From Bacteroidota bacterium (GTDB taxonomy: Bacteria > Bacteroidota > Bacteroidia > Chitinophagales > Chitinophagaceae), in assembly GCA_023386555.1 (NCBI GenBank), contig JAEWJK010000004.1, positions 62,001 to 126,000 on the forward strand: 64,000 bases of DNA. The letters run 5' to 3'. The notes beneath the pieces are model-generated. The model was not told where the DNA came from, made no database searches, and saw only the letters and a list, made by a program, of their open reading frames with translations. Position numbers and translations under genes: made by a program. Shown piece by piece: positions 9,068-17,353 of this stretch. Each line of letters opens with the position of its first letter. Positions within the stretch are counted from its first letter, which is position 1.

Positions 9068-10321
9068 ATGCCTTATTTATTTACTTCGGAGAGTGTGTCA
9101 GAAGGACATCCAGATAAAGTAGCCGACCAGATCTCTGATGCTTTGATTGACAATTTTCTTGCATTTGATGCTAACAGTAAAGTGGCTTGCGAAACATTGG
9201 TTACAACCGGTCAGGTTGTTCTTGCAGGTGAAGTAAAATCTAAAGCTTATTTAGATGTTCAGGAAATTGCAAGAAACGTAATCCGTAAAATTGGTTACAC
9301 TAAGAGTGAATACATGTTCGAAGCAAGTTCTTGTGGTGTATTAAGTGCAATACATGAGCAATCTTCAGACATTAACCAGGGTGTTGACAGGAAGAAAAAA
9401 GAAGAACAAGGTGCTGGTGACCAGGGAATGATGTTTGGTTATGCAAGTAACGAAACAGAAGATTATATGCCTTTGGCTCTTGACTTAGCTCATAAGCTTT
9501 TGATTGAACTGGCTGCATTGAGAAGAGAGAACAAACAGATTAAATATCTACGTCCTGATGCTAAAAGCCAGGTAACATTGGAATATGATGACAACAATAA
9601 GCCTGTAAGAATTGATGCCATTGTAGTATCTACCCAGCACGACGATTTCGATACAGAATCAAAAATGGCTAAGAAGATTTACGACGACATGGTGAACATT
9701 CTTATTCCAAGAGTAAAATCTAAGTATAAGAAATATGCAAAATTGTTCAACAATAATATCAAGTATCATATCAATCCTACCGGTAAGTTTGTTATTGGTG
9801 GACCACATGGTGATACCGGTTTAACCGGTAGAAAGATCATTGTAGATACTTATGGTGGTAAAGGTGCACATGGTGGTGGTGCTTTCTCTGGAAAAGACCC
9901 AAGTAAAGTTGACCGTTCTGCAGCTTATGCAACACGTCATATCGCAAAGAATTTAGTTGCAGCAGGAGTTTGTGATGAAGTATTAGTGCAGGTTTCTTAT
10001 GCTATTGGTGTGGCTCAGCCAACATCTATCAATGTGAACACTTATGGTACGGCTAAAGTTGATATGAATGATGGTGAGATCAGCAAAATGGTGGAAGGAA
10101 TTTTTGACATGCGTCCATATTTCATTGAGCAGCGTTTAAAGCTTCGCAATCCTATTTATAGCGAAACTGCAGCTTACGGACACATGGGAAGACAGCCACA
10201 GGTTGTAGAAAAAACCTTTACATCTCCTGATGGAAAGACCGTGAAAAAGAAAGTTGAATTATTTACATGGGAGAAGTTAGATTATGTAGCCAAAGTGAAA
10301 AAAGCATTCGGTTTAAGATAG
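9068..10321 (+). CDS. metK: S-adenosylmethionine synthetase
   Basis: Makes S-adenosylmethionine from ATP and methionine. Signatures: FTSESVSEGHPDKVADQISDA at the N-terminus, GAGDQGMMFGYA near residue 117, and GGGAFSGKDPSKVDRSAAYA near 275, which holds the phosphate-binding lysines and metal-binding aspartate. At 417 residues it is longer than E. coli MetK (384), as usual for Bacteroidota. A strong terminator follows at 10342. Confidence 0.98.
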   Translation: MPYLFTSESVSEGHPDKVADQISDALIDNFLAFDANSKVACETLVTTGQVVLAGEVKSKAYLDVQEIARNVIRKIGYTKSEYMFEASSCGVLSAIHEQSSDINQGVDRKKKEEQGAGDQGMMFGYASNETEDYMPLALDLAHKLLIELAALRRENKQIKYLRPDAKSQVTLEYDDNNKPVRIDAIVVSTQHDDFDTESKMAKKIYDDMVNILIPRVKSKYKKYAKLFNNNIKYHINPTGKFVIGGPHGDTGLTGRKIIVDTYGGKGAHGGGAFSGKDPSKVDRSAAYATRHIAKNLVAAGVCDEVLVQVSYAIGVAQPTSINVNTYGTAKVDMNDGEISKMVEGIFDMRPYFIEQRLKLRNPIYSETAAYGHMGRQPQVVEKTFTSPDGKTVKKKVELFTWEKLDYVAKVKKAFGLR

Positions 10322-10341
10322 TTGAACCAGCAATACATTTG

Positions 10342-10370
10342 AAAGCCTTCGTTTTTACGGAGGCTTTTCT
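10342..10370 (+). terminator. Rho-independent terminator after metK
   Basis: AAAGCCTTCG, a short T-rich loop, then CGGAGGCTTT and TTCTT make a 10-bp stem with one G-U pair. It lies 20 bases past the metK stop and 12 bases before the next start. Confidence 0.85.
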
Positions 10371-10381
10371 TATTTTGGAGT

Positions 10382-10882
10382 ATGAAGAGTTTCCTGCTTG
10401 CATTTGGTACAACTGTAATAGTCTTTTTATTACTGAGATGGCAAAGTGCCCCATTGATTACTTCTACTACACCAACAGGCATTCTTGCATTGGAATTTTG
10501 TGATAGTATTCCTGAACTCAACACGATACTGAATGTGTGGAATATCAATACTGTTGTTTGGGCAGTGATTATTGACTTTCTCTTTATTGCAGGCTTCGGT
10601 GCCTGTTTTTATTACGGATCAAAACTGGTGTTCAGCAAATTTTCGAATTGGGTCACACGGTTTATGATATCGTTTAGCTTTGTTGCACCATTGCTTGATG
10701 TTATCGAAGATATACTGATGCTGGTTACGCTTTCAGGTACTCATTCTACATTTATTCTGCTGCTAACAAAATATGTTGCCATCATCAAATTTGCGGCGGC
10801 AGCCATCGTAGTGTTGTATTTATTGGTTTCTTTGCTCATCATTTATGGCATACCAAAGAAAACAGTCAACATTCCAGAATAA
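10382..10882 (+). CDS. Hypothetical four-helix membrane protein
   Basis: 166 residues with about four hydrophobic segments: SFLLAFGTTVIVFLLL at the N-terminus, VVWAVIIDFLFIAGFGACFYYG, a third around 95-118, and a C-terminal FAAAAIVVLYLLVSLLIIYG. No recognised motif. Its 3' end overlaps the start of the rlmB-like gene by 38 bases, so the two are probably translated from one message. Function unknown. Confidence 0.72.
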   Translation: MKSFLLAFGTTVIVFLLLRWQSAPLITSTTPTGILALEFCDSIPELNTILNVWNINTVVWAVIIDFLFIAGFGACFYYGSKLVFSKFSNWVTRFMISFSFVAPLLDVIEDILMLVTLSGTHSTFILLLTKYVAIIKFAAAAIVVLYLLVSLLIIYGIPKKTVNIPE

Positions 10883-11612
10883 GAAGAACATTATTGCAGG
10901 TCGGAATCCTGTGATAGAAGCATTGAAAAGTGACCAGAAGATAGATAAGATTCTCCTGTTCAAAAATGCATCGGGCGAAGCTGTAAATGAGATTCGTCAA
11001 CTGGCAAAAGACCTGAATGTTCCTGTACAATATGTACCTAATGAAAAGCTGAATAGCATTACTAACATCCAACACCAGGGAATAGTGGCTTTTAAAACAG
11101 CTGTGACCTATCAATCATTACAAGATGTGATAGATTTCGTAACAGAAAAAGGTGAAGTACCATTGTTTTTAATACTGGATGGTGTAACAGATGTAAGAAA
11201 CATTGGTGCCATTGCAAGATCAGCTGTTTGCTGTGGTGCACAAGCTATCATCATTCCTGATAAAGGCGTAGGAGCTTTGAATGAAGATGCCATTAAAACA
11301 AGTGCAGGTGCTTTGGATCAGATCAATATCTGCAGGGTAAATAGTTTAATGAAGGCCGTAGATGAATTACATCTCAACGGCATTAAGGTTTATGCCAGTG
11401 AAATGACAGCGAAAACCAAGCTGTTTGATCTTACGTTAACAGAACCTTCTGCCATCGTTATGGGTGGTGAAGAAAAAGGTGTTTTTCCTGCATTGATGAA
11501 AATATGCGATGGCAGTTTTAAAATTCCAATGGCCGCTAGTTTTGAATCTCTTAACGTATCTGTGGCCTGTGGAATGATCTTGTATGAAGCAATGAAGCAA
11601 AGGATGCTTTGA
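10845..11612 (+). CDS. rlmB: RlmB-like 23S rRNA 2'-O-methyltransferase (SpoU/TrmH family)
   Basis: SPOUT-fold RNA methyltransferase. The N-terminal substrate-binding domain (IIAGRNPVIEAL near residue 15) is followed by the knotted catalytic domain with motif I DGVTDVRNIGAIARSA, motif II IVMGGEEKGV and motif III IPMAASFESLNVSVACGMILYE split over the last 40 residues. This architecture fits RlmB, which methylates G2251 of 23S rRNA in E. coli. The exact target nucleotide is inferred from the family. Overlaps the upstream membrane-protein gene. Confidence 0.88.
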   Translation: MAYQRKQSTFQNKKNIIAGRNPVIEALKSDQKIDKILLFKNASGEAVNEIRQLAKDLNVPVQYVPNEKLNSITNIQHQGIVAFKTAVTYQSLQDVIDFVTEKGEVPLFLILDGVTDVRNIGAIARSAVCCGAQAIIIPDKGVGALNEDAIKTSAGALDQINICRVNSLMKAVDELHLNGIKVYASEMTAKTKLFDLTLTEPSAIVMGGEEKGVFPALMKICDGSFKIPMAASFESLNVSVACGMILYEAMKQRML

Positions 11613-11715
11613 TCCATCCTCTTAGCTGTTAAATCTAATTTTTCTCATAACTATTACTGATTAACATCATACATCTTTTTTTGTGCTGTAATATTTTTGC
11701 ACAAACAATGATCGT

Positions 11716-13032
11716 ATGAGAATTCCAGTGGAATATAAAACAGCAGAAGAGGCTTTATCCATCATCCAGTCCAATGATCGGGTTTTTGTTCATGGCAGTG
11801 CACAAACACCTGTTAATCTTCTTCACGAACTTGCTAAACAGTCACATCGGTTAAAGAATGTAGAACTTACTTTCATTTCTGTGTATGGTGATATTGAAGT
11901 TGATAAGCCACAATATGCTGACAGCTTTCACATCAACTCTATGTTCGTATCGGCTAGTATCAGACAAGCTGTTGCAGAAGGAAGAGCTGACTATATTCCT
12001 GTTTTTTTAAGTGAGATACCAGGTTTGTTTCATAAAGGAATTCTTCCGTTAGATGTTGCAATTGTACAAGTGTCACCTCCTGACAAACATGGTTATTGTT
12101 CTCTTGGTGTTTCTGTTGACATTGGCAGGGCAGCAGTGTACACAGCCAGACATGTGATTGCACAGGTAAATCCGAATGTTCCAAGAACACATGGTGATGG
12201 AATTATTCACTGCAGTCGTTTCAGTTCAATGGTTTATTCTGAATCACCCTTGCAAGAAGCCAGGTTTGGTGAGAGAGTTACTGCCGATGAAATGAAGATA
12301 GGTGAATATGTTGCCAGTCTTATTGATGATCGTTGCACTCTTCAAATGGGTATTGGTGCAATTCCGGATGCTGTGCTTCGTTCATTAACTTCTCATAAGA
12401 ATTTAGGTGTACATACTGAAATGTGCAGTGATGGTATTATTGATCTTGTAGAAAAAGATATTATCAATAATAAATTTAAAAATCTTCACCCCGGTAAATC
12501 TGTTATCGGTTTTGCTCTAGGTACGAAAAGATTGTACGATTATGTGGATGATAATCCTTCATTTGCTTTTCTTGACATTAGTTATGTAAATGATCCGCAT
12601 GTTATTCGTCGAATCAATAAAATGGTAGCGATCAACAGTGCTATTGAAGTGGATATTACCGGACAGGTTTGTTCTGATTCTATTGGCATGTATCAGTATT
12701 CAGGTATTGGTGGACAGATGGATTTTATGAGAGGTGCTGCATTGAGTGAAGGTGGTAAGCCGATTATTGCCATTCCTTCAAGAACAGCGAAAGGTGTTGC
12801 AAGAATAACTCCATTACTAAAACCTGGTGCAGGTGTGGTGACTACAAGGGCACACGTTCATTACATTGTTACAGAATACGGCATTGCTTACTTATACGGA
12901 AAGAACTTAAGACAAAGAGCAAAAGCCCTGATCGATATTGCTCATCCGGATGACAGGGAAATGTTAGAACGAGCAGCATTCGACAGGTTTAAAGAATTTG
13001 AACACCATCTATCACTTGCTGAAGTTATTTAA
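11716..13032 (+). CDS. Acetyl-CoA hydrolase/transferase family CoA-transferase
   Basis: Type I CoA-transferase of the acetyl-CoA hydrolase/4-hydroxybutyrate CoA-transferase group. HTEMCSDGIIDL near residue 235 carries the catalytic glutamate that forms the CoA thioester, and LQMGIGAIPDAVL and YSGIGGQMDFMRGA are the oxyanion and CoA-binding loops. 438 residues is the usual length. Likely exchanges CoA between acetate and a short acyl-CoA; the true substrate cannot be read from sequence. queD follows after 2 bases. Confidence 0.9.
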   Translation: MRIPVEYKTAEEALSIIQSNDRVFVHGSAQTPVNLLHELAKQSHRLKNVELTFISVYGDIEVDKPQYADSFHINSMFVSASIRQAVAEGRADYIPVFLSEIPGLFHKGILPLDVAIVQVSPPDKHGYCSLGVSVDIGRAAVYTARHVIAQVNPNVPRTHGDGIIHCSRFSSMVYSESPLQEARFGERVTADEMKIGEYVASLIDDRCTLQMGIGAIPDAVLRSLTSHKNLGVHTEMCSDGIIDLVEKDIINNKFKNLHPGKSVIGFALGTKRLYDYVDDNPSFAFLDISYVNDPHVIRRINKMVAINSAIEVDITGQVCSDSIGMYQYSGIGGQMDFMRGAALSEGGKPIIAIPSRTAKGVARITPLLKPGAGVVTTRAHVHYIVTEYGIAYLYGKNLRQRAKALIDIAHPDDREMLERAAFDRFKEFEHHLSLAEVI

Positions 13033-13034
13033 GC

Positions 13035-13388
13035 ATGTTGATATTTAAAGAACTCACATTCGACTCAGCACATTACCTGCCTTTTTTGCCAGAAAATCAT
13101 AAATGCAGGAACATGCATGGTCATACTTATCGGCTTAAGATATGGCTTGATGGAAAGCCTGATGAAAAAGGGTGGGTAATGGATTTTGCTGAAGTAAAGA
13201 AACATCTGATGCCGGTTATAGATCAGCTAGATCATAAAGTTTTGAATAATGTTGAAGGATTATCCAATCCAACATGTGAGTTGGTTGCAATATGGATATG
13301 GAAAAAATTAAAGCCTCAGTTACCATTGCTTGCTAAAGTTGAGTTACATGAAACGCCAACTTCAGGTGTGGTGTATGAAGGAGATTAA
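13035..13388 (+). CDS. queD: 6-carboxy-5,6,7,8-tetrahydropterin synthase
   Basis: Small pterin enzyme (117 residues) that makes carboxy-tetrahydropterin in queuosine/7-deazapurine synthesis. FDSAHYLP supplies the first zinc histidine, KCRNMHGHTYRL the catalytic cysteine and the other two zinc histidines, and LDHKVLN and VELHETPTSG the remaining active-site histidine and glutamate. No other queuosine genes are in the window. A pyruvoyl-tetrahydropterin synthase role is possible but less likely in bacteria. Confidence 0.9.
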   Translation: MLIFKELTFDSAHYLPFLPENHKCRNMHGHTYRLKIWLDGKPDEKGWVMDFAEVKKHLMPVIDQLDHKVLNNVEGLSNPTCELVAIWIWKKLKPQLPLLAKVELHETPTSGVVYEGD

Positions 13389-13390
13389 CC

Positions 13391-13403
13391 AACCTGACAG
13401 GTT
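13391..13403. repeat. AACCTGNCAGGTT palindrome
   Basis: AACCTGACAGGTT sits in the 27-base gap between queD and the next gene. The same palindrome, with a variable central base, recurs at 52952 and 53013, and a longer relative is at 32602. Role unknown; may be a dispersed repeat. Confidence 0.6.
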
Positions 13404-13415
13404 AAAAAGCTTGAT

Positions 13416-13853
13416 ATGAATACTGCCGAAGCAAACATAATAGACAAACACATAGTACAATTTATACAAGAGCAAACTGTGATGACTATTGCTACATGTA
13501 AGAATGATGTTCCGCATTGTGCTATGTGCTTTTATGTTTTTGTGGAAGAGCTGAATGCAATTGTGTTTAAATCAAAACCTGGAACCAATCATGTTGCTGA
13601 AGGAATAAACAATCCGAAAGTTGCAGGAACTATTTTGCCTGATAAGTTTACACCCGGAAAAACCAGTGGTATACAGTTTACCGGAATTTTTAAATCGGTA
13701 AAAGGAGATGAGCAAAACGTTGCAAAACATTATTATAAAAAGTATCCTTTTGCTGCAGTAATGCCTGGAGAGTTATGGATGATTGAATTGTTTTCTGTTG
13801 TATTTACAGATGCAACTTTGGGATTTGGTAAGAAGAGAAGATGGGAGAGATAA
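13416..13853 (+). CDS. Pyridoxamine 5'-phosphate oxidase-like FMN-binding split-barrel protein
   Basis: 145 residues with the N-terminal split-barrel pattern IVQFIQEQTVMTIATCKNDVPHCAMCFYV and a second strand pair IVFKSKPGTNHVAEGINNPKVAGTI that in this superfamily lines the flavin site. Such proteins bind FMN, F420 or heme and often act as small reductases. The substrate is unknown. Lies 27 bases after queD and likely in the same transcript. Confidence 0.75.
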   Translation: MNTAEANIIDKHIVQFIQEQTVMTIATCKNDVPHCAMCFYVFVEELNAIVFKSKPGTNHVAEGINNPKVAGTILPDKFTPGKTSGIQFTGIFKSVKGDEQNVAKHYYKKYPFAAVMPGELWMIELFSVVFTDATLGFGKKRRWER

Positions 13854-13945
13854 CGTTCAGGTATTGCCGAAGGCGGGATATTTTATAACAATCCAGCCTG
13901 GCAACTAAAGTTAAATAGAATTACTACAACTCAATCACCCAAAAA

Positions 13946-13965
13946 TGACCGAGCGAAGCCGGTCA
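13946..13965. other. Short hairpin (TGACCG / CGGTCA)
   Basis: A 6-bp stem with loop AGCGAAGC in the 160-base gap between two convergent genes. It is followed by CACCCTGAAG, resembling the GTCACCCTGAG start of the REP-like repeats at 48.4 and 52.3 kb. It lacks a T-run, so it is not a standard terminator. Confidence 0.45.
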
Positions 13966-14013
13966 CCCTGAAGCTAAAGTTGATAAGCGAAACAAATGTT
14001 CATGTTTATTCCT

Positions 14014-14448
14014 TTAGCCCCATTTTGGCAATATTTTGTTGTGCGTTCGTTTATTGTTTTTGCTTTCTTCTAAATTTCCGAAATAAGTAGTCATAAGTCT
14101 ACAAGCTAAGGGATCGATTGCAAAAAGTCCTACACCAAATGGAGGTACAATGTCTGGTGTAATCGTAACGATTGTCCCCTTTTTAAATTTCTTTGTTAGA
14201 TTACACAATTCAAGAACCCTTATAGTGTCTCCGTTACCCTTCAATATAATTGACACCGAAGCTGTAGCAACAACTCCGCAAAAGGCTCTCGCTGTCTCAT
14301 GAAATAATATTGTCCCAGTAAAGGAAGTGTCCAACTTAGCACATGTCCAATTGTTTTGGCAACTTACTTCTTTGGGAATATTTGGCTGTTGTCCGTATAC
14401 GAGAGCAGTGAATAAACAAAAAGTAAAAAGGGTTACTAAGTATTTCAT
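14014..14448 (-). CDS. Hypothetical secreted protein
   Basis: 144 residues with a clear Sec signal peptide (LVTLFTFCLFTALVYGQ, cleavage after YG). The mature part has five cysteines that could form disulfides in the periplasm, and a beta-rich centre (ATASVSIILKGNGDTIRVLEL). I do not recognise a family. It is convergent with the FMN-protein gene and divergent from the KTSC gene. Function unknown. Confidence 0.65.
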   Translation of the reverse strand: MKYLVTLFTFCLFTALVYGQQPNIPKEVSCQNNWTCAKLDTSFTGTILFHETARAFCGVVATASVSIILKGNGDTIRVLELCNLTKKFKKGTIVTITPDIVPPFGVGLFAIDPLACRLMTTYFGNLEESKNNKRTHNKILPKWG

Positions 14449-14550
14449 TTGATAATTGCGAAGTGTCTAAAAATGACGCCCAACTCTCAGATTGACCTAA
14501 CTCAATCGGTATTAGTATTTAATCGAATATAAATGTTTAAAGTCATTTAA

Positions 14551-14802
14551 ATGACTACCCAATATTTATTCACAAGTGGCACAATTTCAGCAGCCAGCTT
14601 TTCTATGCCTTCATCAGTTATACAATCATATTATCACGATGCTGAAAAGAATATCCTCACCATCACTTTTGTATCCGGTGCTGTGTATAATTACCTGGAT
14701 GTACCTGAAGAAATATATCGTAAGATGAAAGCCAGAATATCAAAAGGTATTTTCTTCAATCAACATATAAAGGATAAATATGAGTGTATAAAAGTTGAGT
14801 AA
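14551..14802 (+). CDS. KTSC domain protein
   Basis: Small protein whose last 65 residues match the KTSC domain: MPSSVIQSYYHDAEKN, then FVSGAVYNYLDVPEEIYRKM and SKGIFFNQHIKDKYECIKVE. KTSC domains are thought to bind RNA or nucleotides, often beside lysyl-tRNA synthetase domains or phage genes. The ATG at 14605 would give the minimal domain; the ATG at 14551 follows an AT-rich leader and is kept. Its stop codon TAA (14800-14802) is the first three bases of the inverted repeat of the GIY-YIG cassette. Confidence 0.72.
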   Translation: MTTQYLFTSGTISAASFSMPSSVIQSYYHDAEKNILTITFVSGAVYNYLDVPEEIYRKMKARISKGIFFNQHIKDKYECIKVE

Positions 14803-14828
14803 CGTCATTGCGAGGTACGAAGCAATCT
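14800..14828 (+). repeat. Left 29-bp inverted repeat of GIY-YIG cassette
   Basis: Starts TAACGTCATTGCGAGGTACG and ends with AAGCAATCT. It matches the reverse complement of 15168-15196 at all 29 positions. The first three bases are the stop codon of the KTSC gene. Confidence 0.92.
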
Positions 14829-14832
14829 TCAT

Positions 14833-15135
14833 CTACCAGTTTGAAACTTCCTTTTCCCAAAGATCTTCCCAGTTCTGATTTATACTATTGATCAAATCAA
14901 TCTTCTGCTGACGACTTCCACCTTTTATCCTTTTTTCTTCTGCTATAGCTTCCTCAATCCTAGAAAAAGCTTTGTAATAAACCAGTTTAATAACGTTGTA
15001 TTTAGAAGTGAAGCTCTTAGCATATTCATTATTAATATGCTGCTGTATTCTTACTATAAGATTAGATGTAACTCCTGTGTATAATACAGTATGATGTTTA
15101 TTGGTCATTATGTAAACAGCACCTCCGAAGTTCAT
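14833..15135 (-). CDS. GIY-YIG domain nuclease (UPF0213/YhbQ-like)
   Basis: 100-residue single-domain GIY-YIG nuclease. GAVYIMTNKHHTVLYTGVTSNLIVRIQQH carries the paired tyrosines and catalytic arginine, KLVYYKAFSRIEEAIAEEKRIKGG holds the metal-binding glutamate, and INPQWEDL-like INQNWEDLW ends it. These stand-alone proteins are related to homing-type and repair endonucleases. It fills the whole space between the perfect inverted repeats at 14800 and 15168, so nuclease and repeats form one unit. Confidence 0.88.
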   Translation of the reverse strand: MNFGGAVYIMTNKHHTVLYTGVTSNLIVRIQQHINNEYAKSFTSKYNVIKLVYYKAFSRIEEAIAEEKRIKGGSRQQKIDLINSINQNWEDLWEKEVSNW

Positions 15136-15167
15136 TGATAAGATTTGCTTGAAGTTACTAATTAAGG

Positions 15168-15196
15168 AGATTGCTTCGTACCTCGCAATGACGTTA
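15168..15196 (-). repeat. Right 29-bp inverted repeat of GIY-YIG cassette
   Basis: Perfect reverse complement of the left arm at 14800-14828. Bases 15194-15196 are the stop codon (TAA on the minus strand) of the metallophosphoesterase gene. Confidence 0.92.
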
Positions 15197-15934
15197 TACT
15201 TCCATCACATAAAACGGAAACTGGTATCCCAGCTTATTCAAAACCGGCACAGCTACATTAAAAACCTTCACCCCACCTGCTACTTCTCCTTCTAATACAC
15301 CAATATGTGCATGACCATGAAAACAAGCTGTAACATTTCTCCTGGTTAACGGTTCTGCCAGTCTTGAACATCCAAGAAAAGGAAATATTGCTTCAGGCTC
15401 ACCTACAACAGTTGCACTGGCCGGCGAATAATGTAATACTGCGATCTTTTTAATGTTATCATTCTCCTGGTCAAGTCTTGCCAAAGCACGGTCTAGTCGT
15501 AAAGCTTCATCAACCGCTTCCTGCACAAAAGCTTTCATCGCACCTTCTCCAAACATTGACAACTGATGATTATCAAACCCACCTCCAAAACCTTTTATAC
15601 CTGCAAAGCCAACACCATTTACAATGATGCTTTCTCCATCTAAAATATGTACATGTTCATTTTGTAAAATCTGCCGTATCAGTTTATGTCTTCCTTTTTC
15701 AAAATCATGATTACCCAATACAGCAATAACCGGGATATTACAGCTTCGCAATTCTTCACTCAACACCTGTGCTTCACCTTCATCGCCTGTATCTGTAAGA
15801 TCACCACCTATCAATAACACATCAGCCTGGCGGGAAACTTCTTTAAAATATTCAACCCATTTGCCTTTGTCGGTTTCTTTTACATGTATATCGGCAACTG
15901 CAGCAATGCGAACTTTTTTATCTTCTTCAGCCAT
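15194..15934 (-). CDS. Calcineurin-like metallophosphoesterase
   Basis: 246 residues with all metal-binding blocks of the family: AVADIHVKE at the N-terminus, LLIGGDLTDTGD near 40, AVLGNHDFE near 75, LHYSPAS near 165 and FHGHAHIG near 205. Binds two metal ions and cleaves phosphoesters; substrate unknown. It begins 3 bases after the nucleotidyltransferase gene, so the two form an operon and may act on related substrates. Its stop codon is formed by the end of the GIY-YIG cassette, so the original C-terminus may have been different. Confidence 0.88.
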   Translation of the reverse strand: MAEEDKKVRIAAVADIHVKETDKGKWVEYFKEVSRQADVLLIGGDLTDTGDEGEAQVLSEELRSCNIPVIAVLGNHDFEKGRHKLIRQILQNEHVHILDGESIIVNGVGFAGIKGFGGGFDNHQLSMFGEGAMKAFVQEAVDEALRLDRALARLDQENDNIKKIAVLHYSPASATVVGEPEAIFPFLGCSRLAEPLTRRNVTACFHGHAHIGVLEGEVAGGVKVFNVAVPVLNKLGYQFPFYVMEV

Positions 15935-15937
15935 AGC

Positions 15938-16681
15938 TTATACAGTTTTTATAGTAGTTACCTTGTAATCCCATTCCTTAATATCAACAGCATATTGCGT
16001 TTGATCTATGATTGGTCCACGACAAACTTTCTCCCATGGTGAAGGCATGTCATATTGTGCTCTTGCTCTTTCCATCAATTCATCAAACAACCATTGCGGA
16101 ATGATTTCACGATAGTCGGAAGGATAACAAAATTGAAACATCAAGATGGTTGATAGCAATAAATGCCAATGCGGATCGAGTAAATGCAGCAATCTTTTCC
16201 AATCGATATTTTTTCCATAGCGTAAGATGATGTGATTTACATCTGCACCATCAAAACGTTCTCGGTTCTGCACATATATCTTACAAAATATCAGTTCTTC
16301 AGCCGGAACAAATTTTACCTGCCGCTCTACAAATTCACCTGATGCTGCATGTTCAAACCAGCTATCATCTACACGGCAAATATTATTTACGGTATCCCAG
16401 ATAACATCAATAAAATAACTGCCATTAAAGATCTTTGCAAGCCAACGAACATCGTATAACTGTGTTTCAAAACCTTTATCCTGGAAGTGTTTAAGAATCT
16501 TAGGATAATCACTTGCTTTACAAAAAACATCAAGGTCTTTTGTATCACGATATATCCCGGTATATTGACTCATTGCAAAACCACCACCTAACATATACGG
16601 TACAGTTGTTTCATTCAGCAGATCAATTGCCTGTTGATAAAATGCACTCGCTTCTTTCTTTTGTTCGTCTGTAACTATCAT
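15938..16681 (-). CDS. Nucleotidyltransferase-fold protein
   Basis: 247 residues. YMLGGGFAMSQYTGIYRDTKDLDVFCK near 30-55 is the GG...DxD core of pol-beta-type nucleotidyltransferases (AbiEii/DUF6036-like group); YFIDVIWDT near 95 supplies the third acidic residue. No antitoxin is adjacent; the partner is a metallophosphoesterase 3 bases downstream. This pair recurs in Chitinophagaceae to my knowledge. The substrate is unknown, and a defence or tRNA-modifying role is only a possibility. Confidence 0.75.
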   Translation of the reverse strand: MIVTDEQKKEASAFYQQAIDLLNETTVPYMLGGGFAMSQYTGIYRDTKDLDVFCKASDYPKILKHFQDKGFETQLYDVRWLAKIFNGSYFIDVIWDTVNNICRVDDSWFEHAASGEFVERQVKFVPAEELIFCKIYVQNRERFDGADVNHIILRYGKNIDWKRLLHLLDPHWHLLLSTILMFQFCYPSDYREIIPQWLFDELMERARAQYDMPSPWEKVCRGPIIDQTQYAVDIKEWDYKVTTIKTV

Positions 16682-16820
16682 ATTACCAGAACATTAATAA
16701 AACTTGTGCCAATAAGTGGCTGTCAATGGTGAGTTGTGAACCGTGAATAGGTAATGGGAAAAAAATTAAACAGGTGAGGGAATATTGTTTAGCCAGCGGA
16801 AGTACTTGTGGCATCGTCTA

Positions 16821-16843
16821 TTGTGTCACTCACTTGTACGTTC
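16821..16843 (+). repeat. Dispersed 24-bp-type repeat (plus orientation)
   Basis: TTGTGTCACTCACTTGTACG plus TTC, just downstream of the response-regulator gene. Inverted relative to the copy at 17334 on the other side of that gene. Confidence 0.85.
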
Positions 16844-16867
16844 GGAACGATGATCACCAGATGATAA

Positions 16868-17275
16868 TTATGCCATTTCCACCACATTCAGCCAATACCT
16901 GAAAAATGTTTCTATCTTTTCTTCCGTTGCCTTTTCTGATGATGGTTTTAAAATATAACTATTGGCTCCTAAGGCATAACATTCCTTGATAAAATGTTCC
17001 GGTAAACCTTCACCCAGCACTACAGTAGGAATGTGGCGATATTCATTTTTGCTCCGTAGTTCTTTCAACACTTCAACTGCAGGGGAAGGTGTAGCATTAT
17101 AATCGATCAGTATCAAAGAAGGTTTATTTTCTTCCTGCAACTTGTTAAATAATTCATGGCTGTACTTTACAAAATGAAGTTGCACATCAATATTTAGATC
17201 GTTGATCACTGTCTGAGTGATTTGACGGTCATCAGGATCTTCTTCCAGCATCAGCACATATCGTTGTAGTTGCAT
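16868..17275 (-). CDS. Single-domain response regulator
   Basis: A receiver domain with no output domain. LMLEEDPDDRQI holds the N-terminal acidic cluster, LILIDYNATPSPAVEVL the phospho-acceptor aspartate, and NSYILKPSS the conserved lysine. The usual Ser/Thr after the fourth strand is a glycine (VVLGEG), which may weaken the switch. I chose the ATG at 17275 (MQLQRYVLMLEED); the longer frame to 17368 reads through a dispersed-repeat copy at 17334, so its extra residues are unlikely to be real. No histidine kinase is adjacent. Confidence 0.8.
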   Translation of the reverse strand: MQLQRYVLMLEEDPDDRQITQTVINDLNIDVQLHFVKYSHELFNKLQEENKPSLILIDYNATPSPAVEVLKELRSKNEYRHIPTVVLGEGLPEHFIKECYALGANSYILKPSSEKATEEKIETFFRYWLNVVEMA

Positions 17276-17333
17276 ACTTATTCTTTCAGCCAAATTAGTG
17301 AAAGCTGCTGAAATGCTGCTTAGTGATTCTGCA

Positions 17334-17353
17334 GTACAAGTGTGTGACACAAC
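17334..17353 (-). repeat. Dispersed repeat (minus orientation) upstream of response regulator
   Basis: GTACAAGTGTGTGACACAAC, one mismatch from the core. With the copy at 16821 it brackets the response-regulator gene as an inverted pair about 490 bases apart. Confidence 0.8.

Larger units (their letters stand above)
14800..15196. mobile_element. GIY-YIG nuclease cassette bounded by perfect 29-bp inverted repeats
   Basis: A 397-base unit with perfect inverted repeats at its ends (14800-14828 and 15168-15196, beginning TAACGTCATTGCGAGGTACG) and one GIY-YIG gene inside. The ends supply the stop codons of both flanking genes, KTSC on the left and phosphoesterase on the right, suggesting insertion between two convergent genes. 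Arm sequences resembling TCATTGCGAGGNACGAAGCAATC are common dispersed repeats in bacteria. That this unit moves is inference. Confidence 0.7.
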
